Source of the DNA: Afifella marina DSM 2698
Lineage (GTDB): Bacteria > Pseudomonadota > Alphaproteobacteria > Rhizobiales > Afifellaceae
DNA length: 64,000 nt
NCBI RefSeq assembly: GCF_900102695.1
Contig: NZ_FMVW01000001.1
Location: forward strand, 744,001 to 808,000
Reading direction: 5' to 3'
The notes under the pieces: generated by a model
The model's database searches: none
Told to the model about the DNA's origin: nothing
The model's input: only the letters and a program-made list of their open reading frames with translations
Made by a program: the position numbers and the translations under genes
Part shown: positions 33,444 to 45,331 of the stretch, in pieces
Layout: the number at the start of each line of letters is the position of its first letter
Numbering within the stretch: position 1 is the stretch's first letter

Positions 33444-34913
33444 TCAGGCCTGAGCCGACAACGGCTCCGCCACCTCTTCGAGGCCACGTTGTTCGGCCTT
33501 GACGCCGAAGACGATGGCGATGCCCGCAGCCACGAAGAGAAGGGCCGCGGCGAAGCAATAGCCATAGAAGACGTCCATCGGATTGCCGGTGCCGATCAAA
33601 CTACCGAAGATCCACGGTGCCAACACGCCACCTGTGGCCGTCCCGATGGCGTAAAAGAGTGAAATCGCCATGGCGCGCATCTCGAGCGGAAAAACCTCGC
33701 TGACGGTGAGATAGGCCGAGCTCGCCGCCGGCGAGGCAAAGAAGAAGATCACCGTCCACATCGCCGTCTGTGTCACCGCCGTCAGCGCGTCCTGAACGAA
33801 AAGGATGCCGGTGACGACGAGAAGCGTCGCGGCGATGCCGTATGTGGCGGAAATCATCTGCCGCCGTCCGATCGTGTCGAAAAGCGAACCGAGCACCAGG
33901 ACGCCGAGGAAATTGCCGATGGCGAAGGGCAGAAGATACATGCCCGTATCGCTCGACGGCACATCGTAGAAGCGTGTCAGAACCAGCGCGTAGGTGAAGA
34001 AGATGGCGTTGTAGAGGAACGCCTGCGACACCATCAGCGACATGCCGAGGACGGAGCGTTTCGGGTAAGTCTTGAACATCGTCTTGAAGATGATGCCAAA
34101 GCCGAAGACCCGGCGCGGGTGAATGGTGATCGCTTCATCCTTTGAGGGCTGGTCGAGCTTTTTGCCGGTCTCTTTCTCGATTTCATTCTCGATGCCTTTG
34201 ACGACCTTTTCCGCCTGATCTTCATAGCCATGGGTGGCGAGCCAGCGCGGGCTTTCCGGCACATAGCGGCGCACCAGGAGGATGCAGAGGCCGAGGATCG
34301 CACCAATGCCGAAGCCGACGCGCCAGCCGATATCGGTCGGCAGGATATCGGGATTGAGGAGCACGAGGGTGGACAGCGAGCCGACGGCCGCACCGAGCCA
34401 GTAGGAGCCGTTGATGAAAAGGTCGATCCGCCCGCGCACCCGCGCAGGAATGAGCTCGTCGATGGCGGAGTTGATCGCGGCATATTCCCCGCCGATGCCG
34501 GCACCCGTCATGAAGCGGAAGAGCGCGAAACTCCACCAGTTCCAGGAAAAAGCGGTCAGAAGCACGCCGACGAGATAGAGCGTCAGCGTGACGAAGAAGA
34601 GGACTTTTCGGCCGAAACGGTCGGTGAGATAGCCGAAGAAGATGGCGCCTGCGACGCAACCTGCGAGATAGAACGAGGCGATCGCACCGATCTGCGCGCT
34701 GGTGAAGTTGAGGGTTTCAGGTTCTTGCAGAACGCCGCTGATGGCGCCTTTGAGGGTGACTTCCAGCCCGTCGAGGATCCAGGTGATGCCGAGCGCGAAG
34801 ACGATCAGCCAATGGAAGCGGCTCCATGGCAGCCGATCGAGCCGCGCCGGGATCAAGGTCTCGAGGGGTTCTGGTTTTTGCGTGTTTGCGTTACCCGCCT
34901 GTGCGTCTGCCAC
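33444..34913 (-). CDS. MFS transporter (sugar/aromatic-acid porter type)
   Basis: 489 residues, GTG start at 34913 with GGAGG upstream. Twelve helices; the MFS signature GYLTDRFGRKVLFF follows helix 2 and a second sits at DTIGRRQMIS. ALGITWILDGLEVTLKGAIS in helix 1 and GGEYAAINSAIDELIPARVRG are typical of MHS/aromatic-acid:H+ symporters. A charged central loop (~235-290) is cytoplasmic. Substrate unknown: organic acid or betaine-like solutes are possible. Monocistronic. Confidence 0.88.
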   Translation of the reverse strand: MADAQAGNANTQKPEPLETLIPARLDRLPWSRFHWLIVFALGITWILDGLEVTLKGAISGVLQEPETLNFTSAQIGAIASFYLAGCVAGAIFFGYLTDRFGRKVLFFVTLTLYLVGVLLTAFSWNWWSFALFRFMTGAGIGGEYAAINSAIDELIPARVRGRIDLFINGSYWLGAAVGSLSTLVLLNPDILPTDIGWRVGFGIGAILGLCILLVRRYVPESPRWLATHGYEDQAEKVVKGIENEIEKETGKKLDQPSKDEAITIHPRRVFGFGIIFKTMFKTYPKRSVLGMSLMVSQAFLYNAIFFTYALVLTRFYDVPSSDTGMYLLPFAIGNFLGVLVLGSLFDTIGRRQMISATYGIAATLLVVTGILFVQDALTAVTQTAMWTVIFFFASPAASSAYLTVSEVFPLEMRAMAISLFYAIGTATGGVLAPWIFGSLIGTGNPMDVFYGYCFAAALLFVAAGIAIVFGVKAEQRGLEEVAEPLSAQA

Positions 34914-35113
34914 GGCCTGTCACCTCCGTTTTTCCGGAGATGAAAACCCCTGGTAGACAGAGCCGGTTCCTCGTATCGCGGCGCAAAAATGACGAAAAGC
35001 CGTCAAAAACGCGGTGCGAACGCCTTTCGGCGCGGGCAAAAGGGCCGGCTGGTGTGATCGAACCGTGGAAAATACGCCTCAGAGAGGAGTGGTGTTCGCC
35101 TGCCGAATGGATT

Positions 35114-36130
35114 TCAAAGCCAGCCGCGGCGCTTGAAGTAGAGAAGCGGCAGACCCGCGGAGATGAGCATCAAAATGAGGGCGAAGGGATAACCGAAGCT
35201 CCAGCCGAGCTCCGGCATGCCTTCGAAATTCATCCCGTAGATGGAGGCGACGAGCGTCGGCGGCACGAAGATGACGGCGACGACGGAGAAAATCTTGATG
35301 ATCTGGTTCTGCTCCAGATTGATGAGGCCGAGCGTCGCGTCGAGCATGAAGCTGAGTTTGGTGGAGAGGAAACTCGCATGTTCGCTCAGGGATTGGGCGT
35401 CGCGCACCAGGATACGGGTGCGGTTTCTGGCTTCCTTGTCGGCCTTTTCCGCCTTGTCGCCCTTGGCACGCGGCGACAGCGTATGGTGGTAGGTGAGGAG
35501 GCGCGACAGCGAGACGAGGCTTTCGCGCACGAGCGATAGGAGATCGCCCTGCCGGCCGATCTCACCCATGGTCGAACGCAGATCGGCGGTCTTGCGGCTC
35601 ACCTTCTTCACCTTGCTCTGAAACACGCCCTGCGACATGGAATCGATGTCGTGGCCGATCAGCTCCAGAAGATCGGCAAGCCAGTTCACCTGCGCTTCGA
35701 GAAGCCCGAGCATGATGGCTTCGGCCGTATCATAGCGTTCGCCAGTGCCTTTCTGGGCCTGGGCGAGGAAGGTGCGGAACTGACGCGGTTCGGCATAGCG
35801 CACCGTGACAAGATGGCCGTTGCGCAGAATGAAGGCGACAGGCGTCTTGGCCGGCTCGCCGCTCTGCACGCCGACGACCGTCGTGACGGTCATGAAGACG
35901 GCGCCTTCCTCCGCATAGAGGCGAGAGGACGGTTCGATCTCTTCGAGGTCGGCGACGGCCGGGATGTCGATGCCGATATAGTTTTCGACCGTTGCGGCCT
36001 CGGCCGCGGTCGGTTCCAGAAGATCGATCCAGAGAGGCGCGCGGGCGGTGTCTACGGAAGGCGGAGAGGTGAGGTCTGCGCCATCCACGGGCACGAGCCG
36101 ATCACCCTGGGTCTTGTAGATCTGCAGCAT
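35114..36130 (-). CDS. corA: CorA family magnesium/divalent cation transporter
   Basis: 338 residues. Long soluble N-terminal funnel domain and stalk helix, then two C-terminal transmembrane helices with the pore motif YGMNFEGMPEL (GMN) between them, ending in LLYFKRRGWL. Homopentameric Mg2+/Co2+ channel of the inner membrane. It could supply cobalt for corrinoids, but Mg2+ is the default. ATG at 36130. Stands alone; rnhA stop lies 55 bp upstream. Confidence 0.95.
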   Translation of the reverse strand: MLQIYKTQGDRLVPVDGADLTSPPSVDTARAPLWIDLLEPTAAEAATVENYIGIDIPAVADLEEIEPSSRLYAEEGAVFMTVTTVVGVQSGEPAKTPVAFILRNGHLVTVRYAEPRQFRTFLAQAQKGTGERYDTAEAIMLGLLEAQVNWLADLLELIGHDIDSMSQGVFQSKVKKVSRKTADLRSTMGEIGRQGDLLSLVRESLVSLSRLLTYHHTLSPRAKGDKAEKADKEARNRTRILVRDAQSLSEHASFLSTKLSFMLDATLGLINLEQNQIIKIFSVVAVIFVPPTLVASIYGMNFEGMPELGWSFGYPFALILMLISAGLPLLYFKRRGWL

Positions 36131-36185
36131 CCTGGCTCCTTCTGCGGACGGGGAAGGGAACGCCTAGCGCCCCGTTTCGATCCGC

Positions 36186-36674
36186 TCAAGAGCGTGGTGT
36201 GCCGGCCTCCCTTCCGCCATTCTTGAACGGCGCCATGCCTTTGCGCGCAAGCGCATCGGCCCGCTCGTTCATCTCGTCGCCGGCATGGCCGCGCACCCAA
36301 TGCCATTCGACATCGTGCTGCTTGATCGCAGCCGTCAGCGCCTGCCACAGATCGACGTTCTTGACCGGCTTCTTGGCAGCTGTCTTCCAGCCGTTCTTCT
36401 GCCAGTTTTTCACCCAGCTGGTGATGCCCTGGCGCAGATATTCGCTGTCGGTGTGAAGCGCGATGCGCGAGGGCCGCTTGAGAGCGCCGAGCGCCTCCAC
36501 CGCGGCGGTCAGCTCCATGCGATTGTTGGTGGTTTCGCCTTCGCCGCCGCAGAGCTCCTTTTCCACCCCGCGATATTGCAGGATGGCACCCCAGCCGCCC
36601 GGTCCCGGATTGCCGGAACAGGCGCCGTCGGTGTGGATGACGATGGCGTCTTTATCGGTGTCTTTATCGCTCAA
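36186..36674 (-). CDS. rnhA: Ribonuclease HI
   Basis: 162 residues. Acidic catalytic set: [20 protein letters not shown] (Asp), [14 protein letters not shown] (Glu), [12 protein letters not shown] (Asp) and [15 protein letters not shown] (His, Asp). It degrades RNA in RNA-DNA hybrids. The likely start is a TTG at 36674 overlapping the thrB stop (TTGA), so it is translationally coupled to thrB. Last gene of the ispH-thrB-rnhA group downstream of the cta block. Confidence 0.95.
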   Translation of the reverse strand: MSDKDTDKDAIVIHTDGACSGNPGPGGWGAILQYRGVEKELCGGEGETTNNRMELTAAVEALGALKRPSRIALHTDSEYLRQGITSWVKNWQKNGWKTAAKKPVKNVDLWQALTAAIKQHDVEWHWVRGHAGDEMNERADALARKGMAPFKNGGREAGTPRS

Positions 36675-37636
36675 AGGTCGAAGCCGTATTCGCTGCTCGA
36701 GCGGACGCTGCGGTGGAAGCGCAGCTTGCGCACGAATTCTCCCGGGTCCTTGCGCGTAACAAAGGCGCCGGGCGGTGTGGTGTTCCAGTCGTAGAGACGG
36801 GTGAGGAGAAAGCGCAACGCCCCGCCACGCGCCAGAATGGGCAGCACCTCGCGCTCCTCCTGGGTCAGTGGCCGGCTCTTTTCGTAAGCCGACAAGAGCG
36901 CATGCGCCTTGGTGACGTTGAAGGTCGTCTCCGGCTCAAAGCACCAGGCATTGAGGCAGATGGCGAGGTCGTAGGCGAAGAAGTCGTTGCAGGCGAAATA
37001 GAAGTCGATGAGGCCGGACAGCGCGTCGCCGAGGAAGAAGACGTTGTCGGGGAAAAGATCGGCATGGATGACGCCTGACGGGAGATCTTTCGGCCAGTTG
37101 TTTTCCAGAAAATCGAGTTCGTCGGAGAGGAAGGCGTGCAGGCTCTCGTCGGGTTCGCTTGCCGCCTCGTAAGCGCGTTCATGCAGCGGCCGCCAGTCGG
37201 CGACGGTCAGCGCATTGGCGCGATGCATCGGAAAATCGCGGCCCGCCTCGTGCATCTGGGCGAGCGCCCGCCCGAGCTCGGCGCAATGAACGGTCTGCGG
37301 CCGGCGGACCCACATCCCGTCGAGGAATGAAAAGATCGCCGCGGGCCGTCCGCCGAGTTCGCGCAGCGCCACCCCGTCGCGGCCCTTGAGCGGCGTCGGA
37401 CAGACGATGCCGCGGGCCGCCAGATGTTCGAGGAGCGACAGGAAAAAGGGCAGATCCTCGGCTTTCACCCGCCGCTCATAGAGCGTCAGGATGTAGAAGC
37501 CGGCATCGGTGTGCAGAAGGTAATTCGAGTTCTCGACGCCCTCGGCGATGCCCTTGAAGGCGAGCAGCGTGCCGAGCTCGTAGTCTTTGAGGAACGCCTG
37601 AAGCTCGCCGTCCCCAATCTCCGTATAGACTGCCAT
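36671..37636 (-). CDS. thrB: Homoserine kinase (APH-fold type)
   Basis: 321 residues of the aminoglycoside-phosphotransferase-like ThrB found in alphaproteobacteria, distinct from GHMP Thr[21 protein letters not shown] near the N-terminus, the catalytic loop [13 protein letters not shown] (~195) and the DFYFA metal-binding segment (~213). Phosphorylates homoserine for threonine synthesis. ATG at 37636, 9 bp after ispH; overlaps the rnhA start. Confidence 0.95.
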   Translation of the reverse strand: MAVYTEIGDGELQAFLKDYELGTLLAFKGIAEGVENSNYLLHTDAGFYILTLYERRVKAEDLPFFLSLLEHLAARGIVCPTPLKGRDGVALRELGGRPAAIFSFLDGMWVRRPQTVHCAELGRALAQMHEAGRDFPMHRANALTVADWRPLHERAYEAASEPDESLHAFLSDELDFLENNWPKDLPSGVIHADLFPDNVFFLGDALSGLIDFYFACNDFFAYDLAICLNAWCFEPETTFNVTKAHALLSAYEKSRPLTQEEREVLPILARGGALRFLLTRLYDWNTTPPGAFVTRKDPGEFVRKLRFHRSVRSSSEYGFDL

Positions 37637-37645
37637 CCGTGGCGT

Positions 37646-38605
37646 TTACGCTGCAGCCTGGTCGCGCAGGGCCCGCGGCAGCAGGAAGGTGATGTCTTCC
37701 TCCGCCGTCGTCACGAGCTCGATCTTGAGATCGAAGCGCTCGCGGAAGGCGGCGACGACTTCCTCCACCAGAACTTCCGGAGCCGAGGCGCCGGCCGTCA
37801 GCCCGACGCGGCTGATGCCGTCGAAATCGGCCCAGTCGATCTCCGCGGCGCGGTTGATTAGCATGGCCTTGGGGCAGCCCGAACGTTCGGCGACTTCGCG
37901 AAGGCGCCGTGAATTGGAGGAATTCGGCGCGCCCACGACGAGCATGCGTTCCACCGTCGGGGCGACGGCCTTCACCGCCTCCTGCCGGTTGGTGGTGGCA
38001 TAGCAGATGTCGCCCTTCTGCGGGCCGGCGATCGAGGGGAAGCGCTCCTTCAGGATCTCCACCATCTCGGCCGTATCGTCGATCGAGAGTGTCGTCTGGC
38101 TGATCCAGGAGAGGTTCTCCGGATCCTTCGGCGTGAAGGCGCGCGCGTCCTCCGGCGTCTCGATTAGGGTGACCGTACCGGGCTCGAGCTGGCCCATCGT
38201 GCCTTCGACCTCCGGGTGGCCGGCATGACCGATGAGCACGATCTCACGGCCGCGGCGCTCATGCAGGATCGCTTCCTTGTGCACCTTGGAAACGAGCGGG
38301 CAGGTGGCGTCGAGATAGAAGAGGTTCCGGGCGGTCGCCGCTTCCGGCACGCGTTTCGCCACGCCATGCGCGGAAAAAATCACCGGCTGCTCGGTCTCCG
38401 GAATCTCGTCGAGTTCCTCGACGAAGACGGCGCCCTTTTCCTTGAGCGTCTCCACGACGAAGCGGTTGTGCACGATCTCGTGGCGGACATAGACCGGAGC
38501 GCCGTAGCGCCTCAGCGCTTCTTCCACCACCTGGATGGCACGATCGACGCCGGCGCAGAAACCGCGCGGGGCGCAAAGATGAAGTGTGATCTGAGGTTTG
38601 GTCAT
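37646..38605 (-). CDS. ispH: 4-hydroxy-3-methylbut-2-enyl diphosphate reductase
   Basis: 319 residues. Cluster Cys in [12 protein letters not shown] (~18), [11 protein letters not shown] (~100) and ICYATTNRQ (~200) bind the [4Fe-4S]; [11 protein letters not shown] holds the catalytic Glu, SAHGVAK and [11 protein letters not shown] bind the diphosphate. Last step of the MEP isoprenoid pathway. ATG at 38605. First of ispH-thrB-rnhA. Farnesyl units from this pathway feed CtaB heme O synthesis in the adjacent block, though that link is only general. Confidence 0.97.
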   Translation of the reverse strand: MTKPQITLHLCAPRGFCAGVDRAIQVVEEALRRYGAPVYVRHEIVHNRFVVETLKEKGAVFVEELDEIPETEQPVIFSAHGVAKRVPEAATARNLFYLDATCPLVSKVHKEAILHERRGREIVLIGHAGHPEVEGTMGQLEPGTVTLIETPEDARAFTPKDPENLSWISQTTLSIDDTAEMVEILKERFPSIAGPQKGDICYATTNRQEAVKAVAPTVERMLVVGAPNSSNSRRLREVAERSGCPKAMLINRAAEIDWADFDGISRVGLTAGASAPEVLVEEVVAAFRERFDLKIELVTTAEEDITFLLPRALRDQAAA

Positions 38606-38663
38606 GGGCCGTCCCGTTCAGGGCGAGGTAGGTCCGAGGGTGGGGTGAAGTCAAGCGTCGCCA

Positions 38664-39431
38664 TCACCGCAGGCCCGATTGCATATCGTTTTCAGCCCTT
38701 TCGCCGCGCAGACGCGGGGCGGCAAACATGAGGAAAACCGCAACGAGCGCGATCGCGAGCCCATACCAGGTGAGCGCATATTGCAAATGGTCGTTGGGGA
38801 AAGACATGCGCGTTTCGCCTGCCTGAGGCAGGGCCGGCCCGTCGGGCGAGGCGAGAAGGTCGAGCGTCATCGGCGCGACCGGCCGGGCGAGGTCTTTGGC
38901 CGCCGAAATCGCGGCGATGGAGCGCGAGAAGAAGAGATCCTCGCCCGGCTTGTTGTCGGGTGTGAGCCAGGTCGGCGGATCGTCGGGGCGGATGAGGCCG
39001 GAAATCTCGACGGTGCCCTCAGGTGGCGGCGCCCACTCCGCCCGATCCGGCACGAAGCCGCGATTGACGAGAACCGTCCCCCCGGCATCGAGGGCAAACG
39101 GCGTCATGATCCAGGCGCCGGGGCCGGACGCGGGGCCGCGCGCATCGCCGAGCGGCAGGCTGGTGAAGACGCGCACTTCCTTTTCCGGCAGGTAATGGCC
39201 CGCCAGCCCGATGCGGCGGTAATGCAGATCGGCGATGTCGCCGGTGAAGATCGCCTCCTCCGGCACCGGCGGCAGCGAAGGCCGCTCCGCCACCTGCGCG
39301 ATCAGATCCTCTTTCCAGGCGAGACGCCGCAATTGCCAGTTGCCGAGCGAGACGAGGATGGCAACGGCGACGACCACAAGAACACTGGGGACGAGAACGC
39401 CGGGGACGAGGAGGCGGCGGAGGCGCGTCAT
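38664..39431 (-). CDS. SURF1 family cytochrome oxidase biogenesis protein
   Basis: 255 residues from the ATG at 39431, which overlaps the DUF983 stop (ATGA). N-terminal helix VPSVLVVVAVAILVSLGNWQ, then RKE-type loop and periplasmic domain (YLPEKEVRVF, VLVNRGFVP), and a C-terminal helix YALTWYGLAIALVAVFLMF. SURF1 assists heme a insertion into subunit I. Last gene of the cta block. Confidence 0.93.
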   Translation of the reverse strand: MTRLRRLLVPGVLVPSVLVVVAVAILVSLGNWQLRRLAWKEDLIAQVAERPSLPPVPEEAIFTGDIADLHYRRIGLAGHYLPEKEVRVFTSLPLGDARGPASGPGAWIMTPFALDAGGTVLVNRGFVPDRAEWAPPPEGTVEISGLIRPDDPPTWLTPDNKPGEDLFFSRSIAAISAAKDLARPVAPMTLDLLASPDGPALPQAGETRMSFPNDHLQYALTWYGLAIALVAVFLMFAAPRLRGERAENDMQSGLR

Positions 39432-39817
39432 TGGCCGCTGCGGTCGATTTCGCCTTCTTTCGCTTTGTTGGCGTATTGCAGCGCCACCGCCAGGCCTTTG
39501 AGTGGCCTCAGCAGCACGAGGCAGAGAACGAGAACGATCGGCAGCCACAAAACGATGTGCACCCAGAAGGGCGGGGTATAGGCGAGTTCCACGATGACGG
39601 CGGCGCCCGCCACCAGAAAGCCGACGAACGTCATGGCGAAAAACGCCGGCCCGTCGGCGGAATCGGCAAAGCCGTAGCTGAGCCCGCAGGCGGGACAGGC
39701 CTCTTTGAGCTTCAGGAAGCCGTCGAAGATGCTCGCCTGACCGCAGCGCGGGCAGCGCCCCCGAAGTCCGGCTGAAACCGGATCGGGAGATGTGGTCGGG
39801 ATTGCCTCGGGCGTCAT
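39428..39817 (-). CDS. DUF983 family membrane protein of the cta block
   Basis: 129 residues from the ATG at 39817. An N-terminal zinc-ribbon-like CPRCGQASIFDGFLKLKEAC and CGLSYG precedes two transmembrane helices (FFAMTFVGFLVAGAAVIVEL and WVHIVLWLPIVLVLCLVLL). Conserved between ctaE and SURF1 genes in alphaproteobacteria; probably an oxidase assembly factor, function unproven. Overlaps SURF1 by 4 bp. Confidence 0.92.
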   Translation of the reverse strand: MTPEAIPTTSPDPVSAGLRGRCPRCGQASIFDGFLKLKEACPACGLSYGFADSADGPAFFAMTFVGFLVAGAAVIVELAYTPPFWVHIVLWLPIVLVLCLVLLRPLKGLAVALQYANKAKEGEIDRSGQ

Positions 39818-39863
39818 GACATCAAAGGATGGTCCGGCGGACCATCCCTCCTTGCGTGTGCGT

Positions 39864-40697
39864 TCAGTGCGTGACCGCGCCGGCCGTTCCCCACACATAG
39901 ATGCAGGCGAAGAGGAAGAGCCAGACGACGTCGACGAAATGCCAGTACCACGCAGCCGCTTCGAAGCCGAAATGCTTCTCGGGCGTAAAGTCGCCGCGCG
40001 TCGCCCGCCACAGGCAGACGGCGAGGAAGATGGTGCCGACGATGACATGGAAGCCGTGGAAGCCGGTCGCCATGAAGAAGGTGGCGCCGTAGATGTTGCC
40101 GCCGAAGGAGAAGGCCGCCTCGGAATATTCGTAGGCCTGCACGCAGGAGAACAGAATGCCGAGAGCGATGGTCAAGGCGAGGCCCCATTTGAGGCCGCGG
40201 CGATCGTTCACGAGCAGCGAATGATGCGCCCAGGTGACCGTCGTGCCCGAGGTCAAAAGGATCAGCGTATTGAGAAGCGGCAGATGCCACGGGTCGAAGA
40301 CTTCGATGCCTTCCGGCGGCCAGGTACCTCCGGTCAGTTCCGCGCGCATCGGCTGGATGGCTTCTCCGGCATAAAGGCTCGCATCGAAGAAGGCCCAGAA
40401 CCAGGCCACGAAGAACATCACCTCCGAGGCGATGAACAAGATCATGCCGTAGCGCAGATGCAGGGAGACGACGCCGGTGTGATAGCCCTGGTGGCTTTCC
40501 TTGATGACGTCGCTCCACCAGCCGATCATCGTGATCAGGACGCCGAGCAGGCCTGGAGCAATCCAGTAGACGCCCGCGCCTTTCATGGCGGCGATGGCGC
40601 CGAGTGCGAGTGCGAAAGCCGACACGGAGCCGACGAACGGCCACGGGCTGGGGTCCACCAGATGGTAGTCGTGGTTCTTGGCGTGGGCCTCTGCCAT
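39864..40697 (-). CDS. ctaE: Cytochrome c oxidase subunit III
   Basis: 277 residues, seven helices. HDYHLVDPSPWPFVGSVSAF at the N-terminus, EVMFFVAWFWAFFDASLY, HHSLLVNDRRGLKWG and ATGFHGFHVIVGTIFL are family hallmarks. Structural subunit of the aa3-type oxidase, stabilising the active site. ATG at 40697, 43 bp after ctaG. Confidence 0.97.
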   Translation of the reverse strand: MAEAHAKNHDYHLVDPSPWPFVGSVSAFALALGAIAAMKGAGVYWIAPGLLGVLITMIGWWSDVIKESHQGYHTGVVSLHLRYGMILFIASEVMFFVAWFWAFFDASLYAGEAIQPMRAELTGGTWPPEGIEVFDPWHLPLLNTLILLTSGTTVTWAHHSLLVNDRRGLKWGLALTIALGILFSCVQAYEYSEAAFSFGGNIYGATFFMATGFHGFHVIVGTIFLAVCLWRATRGDFTPEKHFGFEAAAWYWHFVDVVWLFLFACIYVWGTAGAVTH

Positions 40698-40740
40698 CGT
40701 TTCCTCTCTTGCAGGATCGCCGCTTCGGGCGCCCGATTGG

Positions 40741-41328
40741 TTACAGCTGTGCCGACGGCTTGTCGGCGGGCGCCTGCGCCACCGGCTCCGTCGGGTTTTT
40801 CTCAGGATAGAAGGTGTAGGACAGGGTGACGGTCGTGATCGGATCCATGTCCGTGTCTTTCACGAGCGCGGGATCCAGGAAGAACTGCACCGGCATTTCC
40901 GCCTCTTCGCCCGGTTCCAGGCGCTGCTCGGTGAAGCAGAAGCAGGCGATCTTGTTGAAATAGGCGCCGGTCTGATCGGGCGCGACGTTGAACGCCGCCG
41001 TGCCGACCGTGGGGCTGTCGGAGAGATTCTTGGCGCGATATTTGATGAAATAGGTCTCGCCGACCTTGGCGCGGATCGAAGCCTGCTCCGGCTTGAAGCT
41101 CCACGGCAGGCCGACGACGTTGGAATCGAAGCGCACGGTGATGACGCGGTCGACGATCTCTTTCGACCCGGCGCTGGCGCGCTGCGTGGTGCCGCCATAG
41201 CCGGTGACCGAGCAGAAGATGTAGTAGAGCGGCACGGCCGCATAGGCGGCCCCCACCATTCCGACCGCGACGCCGGCGAGAACGAGGCCGACGAAGAGGT
41301 TGCCACGGTTCTTTCGCTTGTCAGCCAT
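40741..41328 (-). CDS. ctaG: Cytochrome c oxidase assembly protein CtaG/Cox11
   Basis: 195 residues from the ATG at 41328, which overlaps the coxF-like stop (TAATG). One N-terminal helix (NLFVGLVLAGVAVGMVGAAY) and a periplasmic Ig-like domain with the copper-binding CFCFTEQRLEPGE. Delivers copper to the CuB site of subunit I. Confidence 0.96.
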   Translation of the reverse strand: MADKRKNRGNLFVGLVLAGVAVGMVGAAYAAVPLYYIFCSVTGYGGTTQRASAGSKEIVDRVITVRFDSNVVGLPWSFKPEQASIRAKVGETYFIKYRAKNLSDSPTVGTAAFNVAPDQTGAYFNKIACFCFTEQRLEPGEEAEMPVQFFLDPALVKDTDMDPITTVTLSYTFYPEKNPTEPVAQAPADKPSAQL

Positions 41329-41495
41329 TAGCCGCCTCCCGTGAGGTTGGGGCCGATCCGAATGATGGTGATGGCGTAGAAGACGACCACGAGAGCCGCG
41401 AGAATGAGGCCAATGGCGACCGAACGGCGGCGTCGGCTGCGCTTCTGTTCTTCCGTGAGCTGGATGCGATCTTCGGACATGGAAATGTTGCTCAT
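41328..41495 (-). CDS. CoxF-like small membrane protein of the cta block
   Basis: 55 residues, too short for most ORF scans: [20 protein letters not shown], a basic RRRRS stretch, one helix ([20 protein letters not shown]) and a short tail. ATG at 41495 overlaps the ctaB stop (ATGA); its TAA overlaps the ctaG ATG. Position between ctaB and ctaG and the single helix match the CoxF-type proteins of Rhizobiales. Probably an assembly or accessory subunit. Confidence 0.88.
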   Translation of the reverse strand: MSNISMSEDRIQLTEEQKRSRRRRSVAIGLILAALVVVFYAITIIRIGPNLTGGG

Positions 41496-42436
41496 GCGCT
41501 GACGAGCCTCTCAAGTGCCGGGGCGAGCGCCGCGTCGAGCATCAGCATGGCGAAGAGAACGAAGAGATAGACGATCGAATAGCCGAAGGCCTTCTTCGCC
41601 GCTCCATGCTCGGCTTCCTTTTCGCGCAGCACCTTGAAGGCGTGAAAGATGAAGAGGGCGCCGAGCACGATCGCCGCGCCGCCGTAGAAAGGGCTCGCAA
41701 AACCGAGCGCGAAGGGCGCGACGCCGAGCGGCGCGAGAATGAGGGTATAGGCGAAAATCTGCCGCCGCGTGGCTCGCTCGCCATGCGTGTTGGGCAGCAT
41801 CGGCACGCCGGCGCGACCGTAATCCTCCTGCACGAAGAGGGCGAGCGCCCAGAAATGCGGCGGTGTCCACAGCAAGATGATGAGGAAGAGAAGGACGGGA
41901 TAAAGCGTGACGTCGCCGGTGACGGCCGCCCAGCCGATCATCGGGGGAAGAGCGCCCGCCGCCCCGCCAATGACGATATTCTGCGCGGTGAACCGCTTCA
42001 AGAACATCGTGTAGACGACGCCGTAGAAGAAGATGGTGAAGGCGAGAAGTGCGGCTGCGAGCCAGTTGACGGCGAGCCCCAGCGTCATCACGGAGAAGAT
42101 CGAGAGCGTGAGGCCGAACGTATAGGCCTCCGCCGTGCTGACGCGCCCCATCGGGATCGGCCGGGAGCGCGTGCGCTTCATCAGCCCGTCGATATCGACC
42201 TCGTAGGCCATGTTGAGAACACCGGAGGCACCGGCGCCGACCGCGATGGCGACGACACCGATCGCGGCGAGGACCGGATGCAGATGCCCCGGCGCGACCA
42301 CCATGCCGGTGAGCGCGGTGAAAATCACGAGCGACATCACCCGAGGCTTCATCAGGGCGAAATAATCGGCGGGCTCCGCCGTCATCAACAGGGCGGGATC
42401 GACCGCCGGGCTCGTCTCGTTCGCTGCTCTGGCCAC
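41492..42436 (-). CDS. ctaB: Protoheme IX farnesyltransferase (heme O synthase)
   Basis: 314 residues from a GTG at 42436 behind GAGGA; the frame opens at 42499, and an ATG at 42385 is the other possible start. UbiA-type prenyltransferase with eight or nine helices: [20 protein letters not shown], the Asp-rich [20 protein letters not shown] and the second [15 protein letters not shown]. Adds farnesyl to heme B, giving heme O, precursor of heme A. Confidence 0.95.
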   Translation of the reverse strand: MARAANETSPAVDPALLMTAEPADYFALMKPRVMSLVIFTALTGMVVAPGHLHPVLAAIGVVAIAVGAGASGVLNMAYEVDIDGLMKRTRSRPIPMGRVSTAEAYTFGLTLSIFSVMTLGLAVNWLAAALLAFTIFFYGVVYTMFLKRFTAQNIVIGGAAGALPPMIGWAAVTGDVTLYPVLLFLIILLWTPPHFWALALFVQEDYGRAGVPMLPNTHGERATRRQIFAYTLILAPLGVAPFALGFASPFYGGAAIVLGALFIFHAFKVLREKEAEHGAAKKAFGYSIVYLFVLFAMLMLDAALAPALERLVSA

Positions 42437-42574
42437 GCATTCCTCGTCGTTTCTTGCTGGTGCCGGCCCCGCGTTGTTGCCGGGCCGGTCCGTTCGCAAG
42501 GCAGAGGCGGTTCGCCCGCTTGCCGGAGGTCCGGCCCTCAGCCCCGCAAAGGGACGGGCCGGACGCTCATGCCG

Positions 42575-44260
<1,686 letters not shown>

Positions 44261-45184
44261 TCAGCGCAGCGCCACTTTGTCGTCGTTGTTCTGCTTTTCC
44301 TGCTGGATCGCCTGGGCGAGAGACTGGTTGGCCCCCTCGATGTCATCCGAAGCCTGGCTCGCCCATTGCTGGAATTGATCCTTCGAGACGACGCGCATGG
44401 CGATCGGCATGAAGGCGTGATCCTTGCCGCAGAGTTCCGAACACTGGCCGTAGAAGAGGCCTTCGCGGTTGGCCTTGAAGTAGGTCTCGTTGAGGCGTCC
44501 CGGCACCGCATCGATCTTGATGCCGAAGGGCGGCATGGCGAAGGAGTGAATGACGTCGGCCGACGTCACCTGCACGCGCACAAAAGTGTCGACAGGCACC
44601 ACCACGGGGTTGTCGACGGAGAGGTTGCGCAGCCCGTTCTCCGGCAGATCCTCATCCGGGATCATGAAGGCCTGAAAGCTGATCTCGTCGGTGATGCCGT
44701 TCGACTTGCTGTCATCGTCGACGCCATATTCGTAGCCCCAGTACCATTGGTGGCCGGTGACTTTGACGGTGAGAAACTTGTCCGTCTCAGGATTGTATTC
44801 GGAGTAGATCTTGGAAGGGTCGAACTGGCCGTAGAGGAGCCGGAAGGACGGCACGGCGATCAAAACGAGGATCAGAACCGGCAACACCGTCCATAAAACT
44901 TCGACCGTGGTGTTATGGGCGAAGCGGGCGGGCTCGGGATTGCGCTTGGCGTTGAAGCGGACGGCGCACCAGGCCATCAACCCGAAGACGAAGACGCAGA
45001 CCGCCAGCATGATGGCGAGCGTGTACCAGGCGAACCAGTCGACATATTGTGCGACTTCGCTTGCCGCTTCCTGCAGATTGACCTGCCAATTGAATGGTCC
45101 GCTGTCGACCGCCTGTGCCAGCGCCTGTGAACCGAGGGCGAAAAGCGCCGACAATGCGCCGAAAGTTCGAGCCAGAGCTCTCAT
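44261..45184 (-). CDS. ctaC: Cytochrome c oxidase subunit II
   Basis: 307 residues from the ATG at 45184 behind AAGAGG; the frame is open to 45328 but lacks similarity there. Signal peptide ending in GSQALAQ, two helices (~40-65, ~85-105), then the cupredoxin domain with GHQWYWGYEY and the CuA motif QCSELCGKDHAFMP. Accepts electrons from cytochrome c. First gene of the cta operon; tandem 21-bp-spaced repeats lie 148 bp upstream. Confidence 0.97.
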   Translation of the reverse strand: MRALARTFGALSALFALGSQALAQAVDSGPFNWQVNLQEAASEVAQYVDWFAWYTLAIMLAVCVFVFGLMAWCAVRFNAKRNPEPARFAHNTTVEVLWTVLPVLILVLIAVPSFRLLYGQFDPSKIYSEYNPETDKFLTVKVTGHQWYWGYEYGVDDDSKSNGITDEISFQAFMIPDEDLPENGLRNLSVDNPVVVPVDTFVRVQVTSADVIHSFAMPPFGIKIDAVPGRLNETYFKANREGLFYGQCSELCGKDHAFMPIAMRVVSKDQFQQWASQASDDIEGANQSLAQAIQQEKQNNDDKVALR

Positions 45185-45331
45185 GAACACCTCTTCATCT
45201 TTCTCCGCCACAGAAAGACCATCTAGGCGGGGTCCGTTCATCAGCCAGTGCAAGAAACGGCCTCGGCTGCAAGGTTTGTTTGGAACAGACCTAAACTCCG
45301 TCAGCGCCAAGGAGGCCAACTTCCGCACATC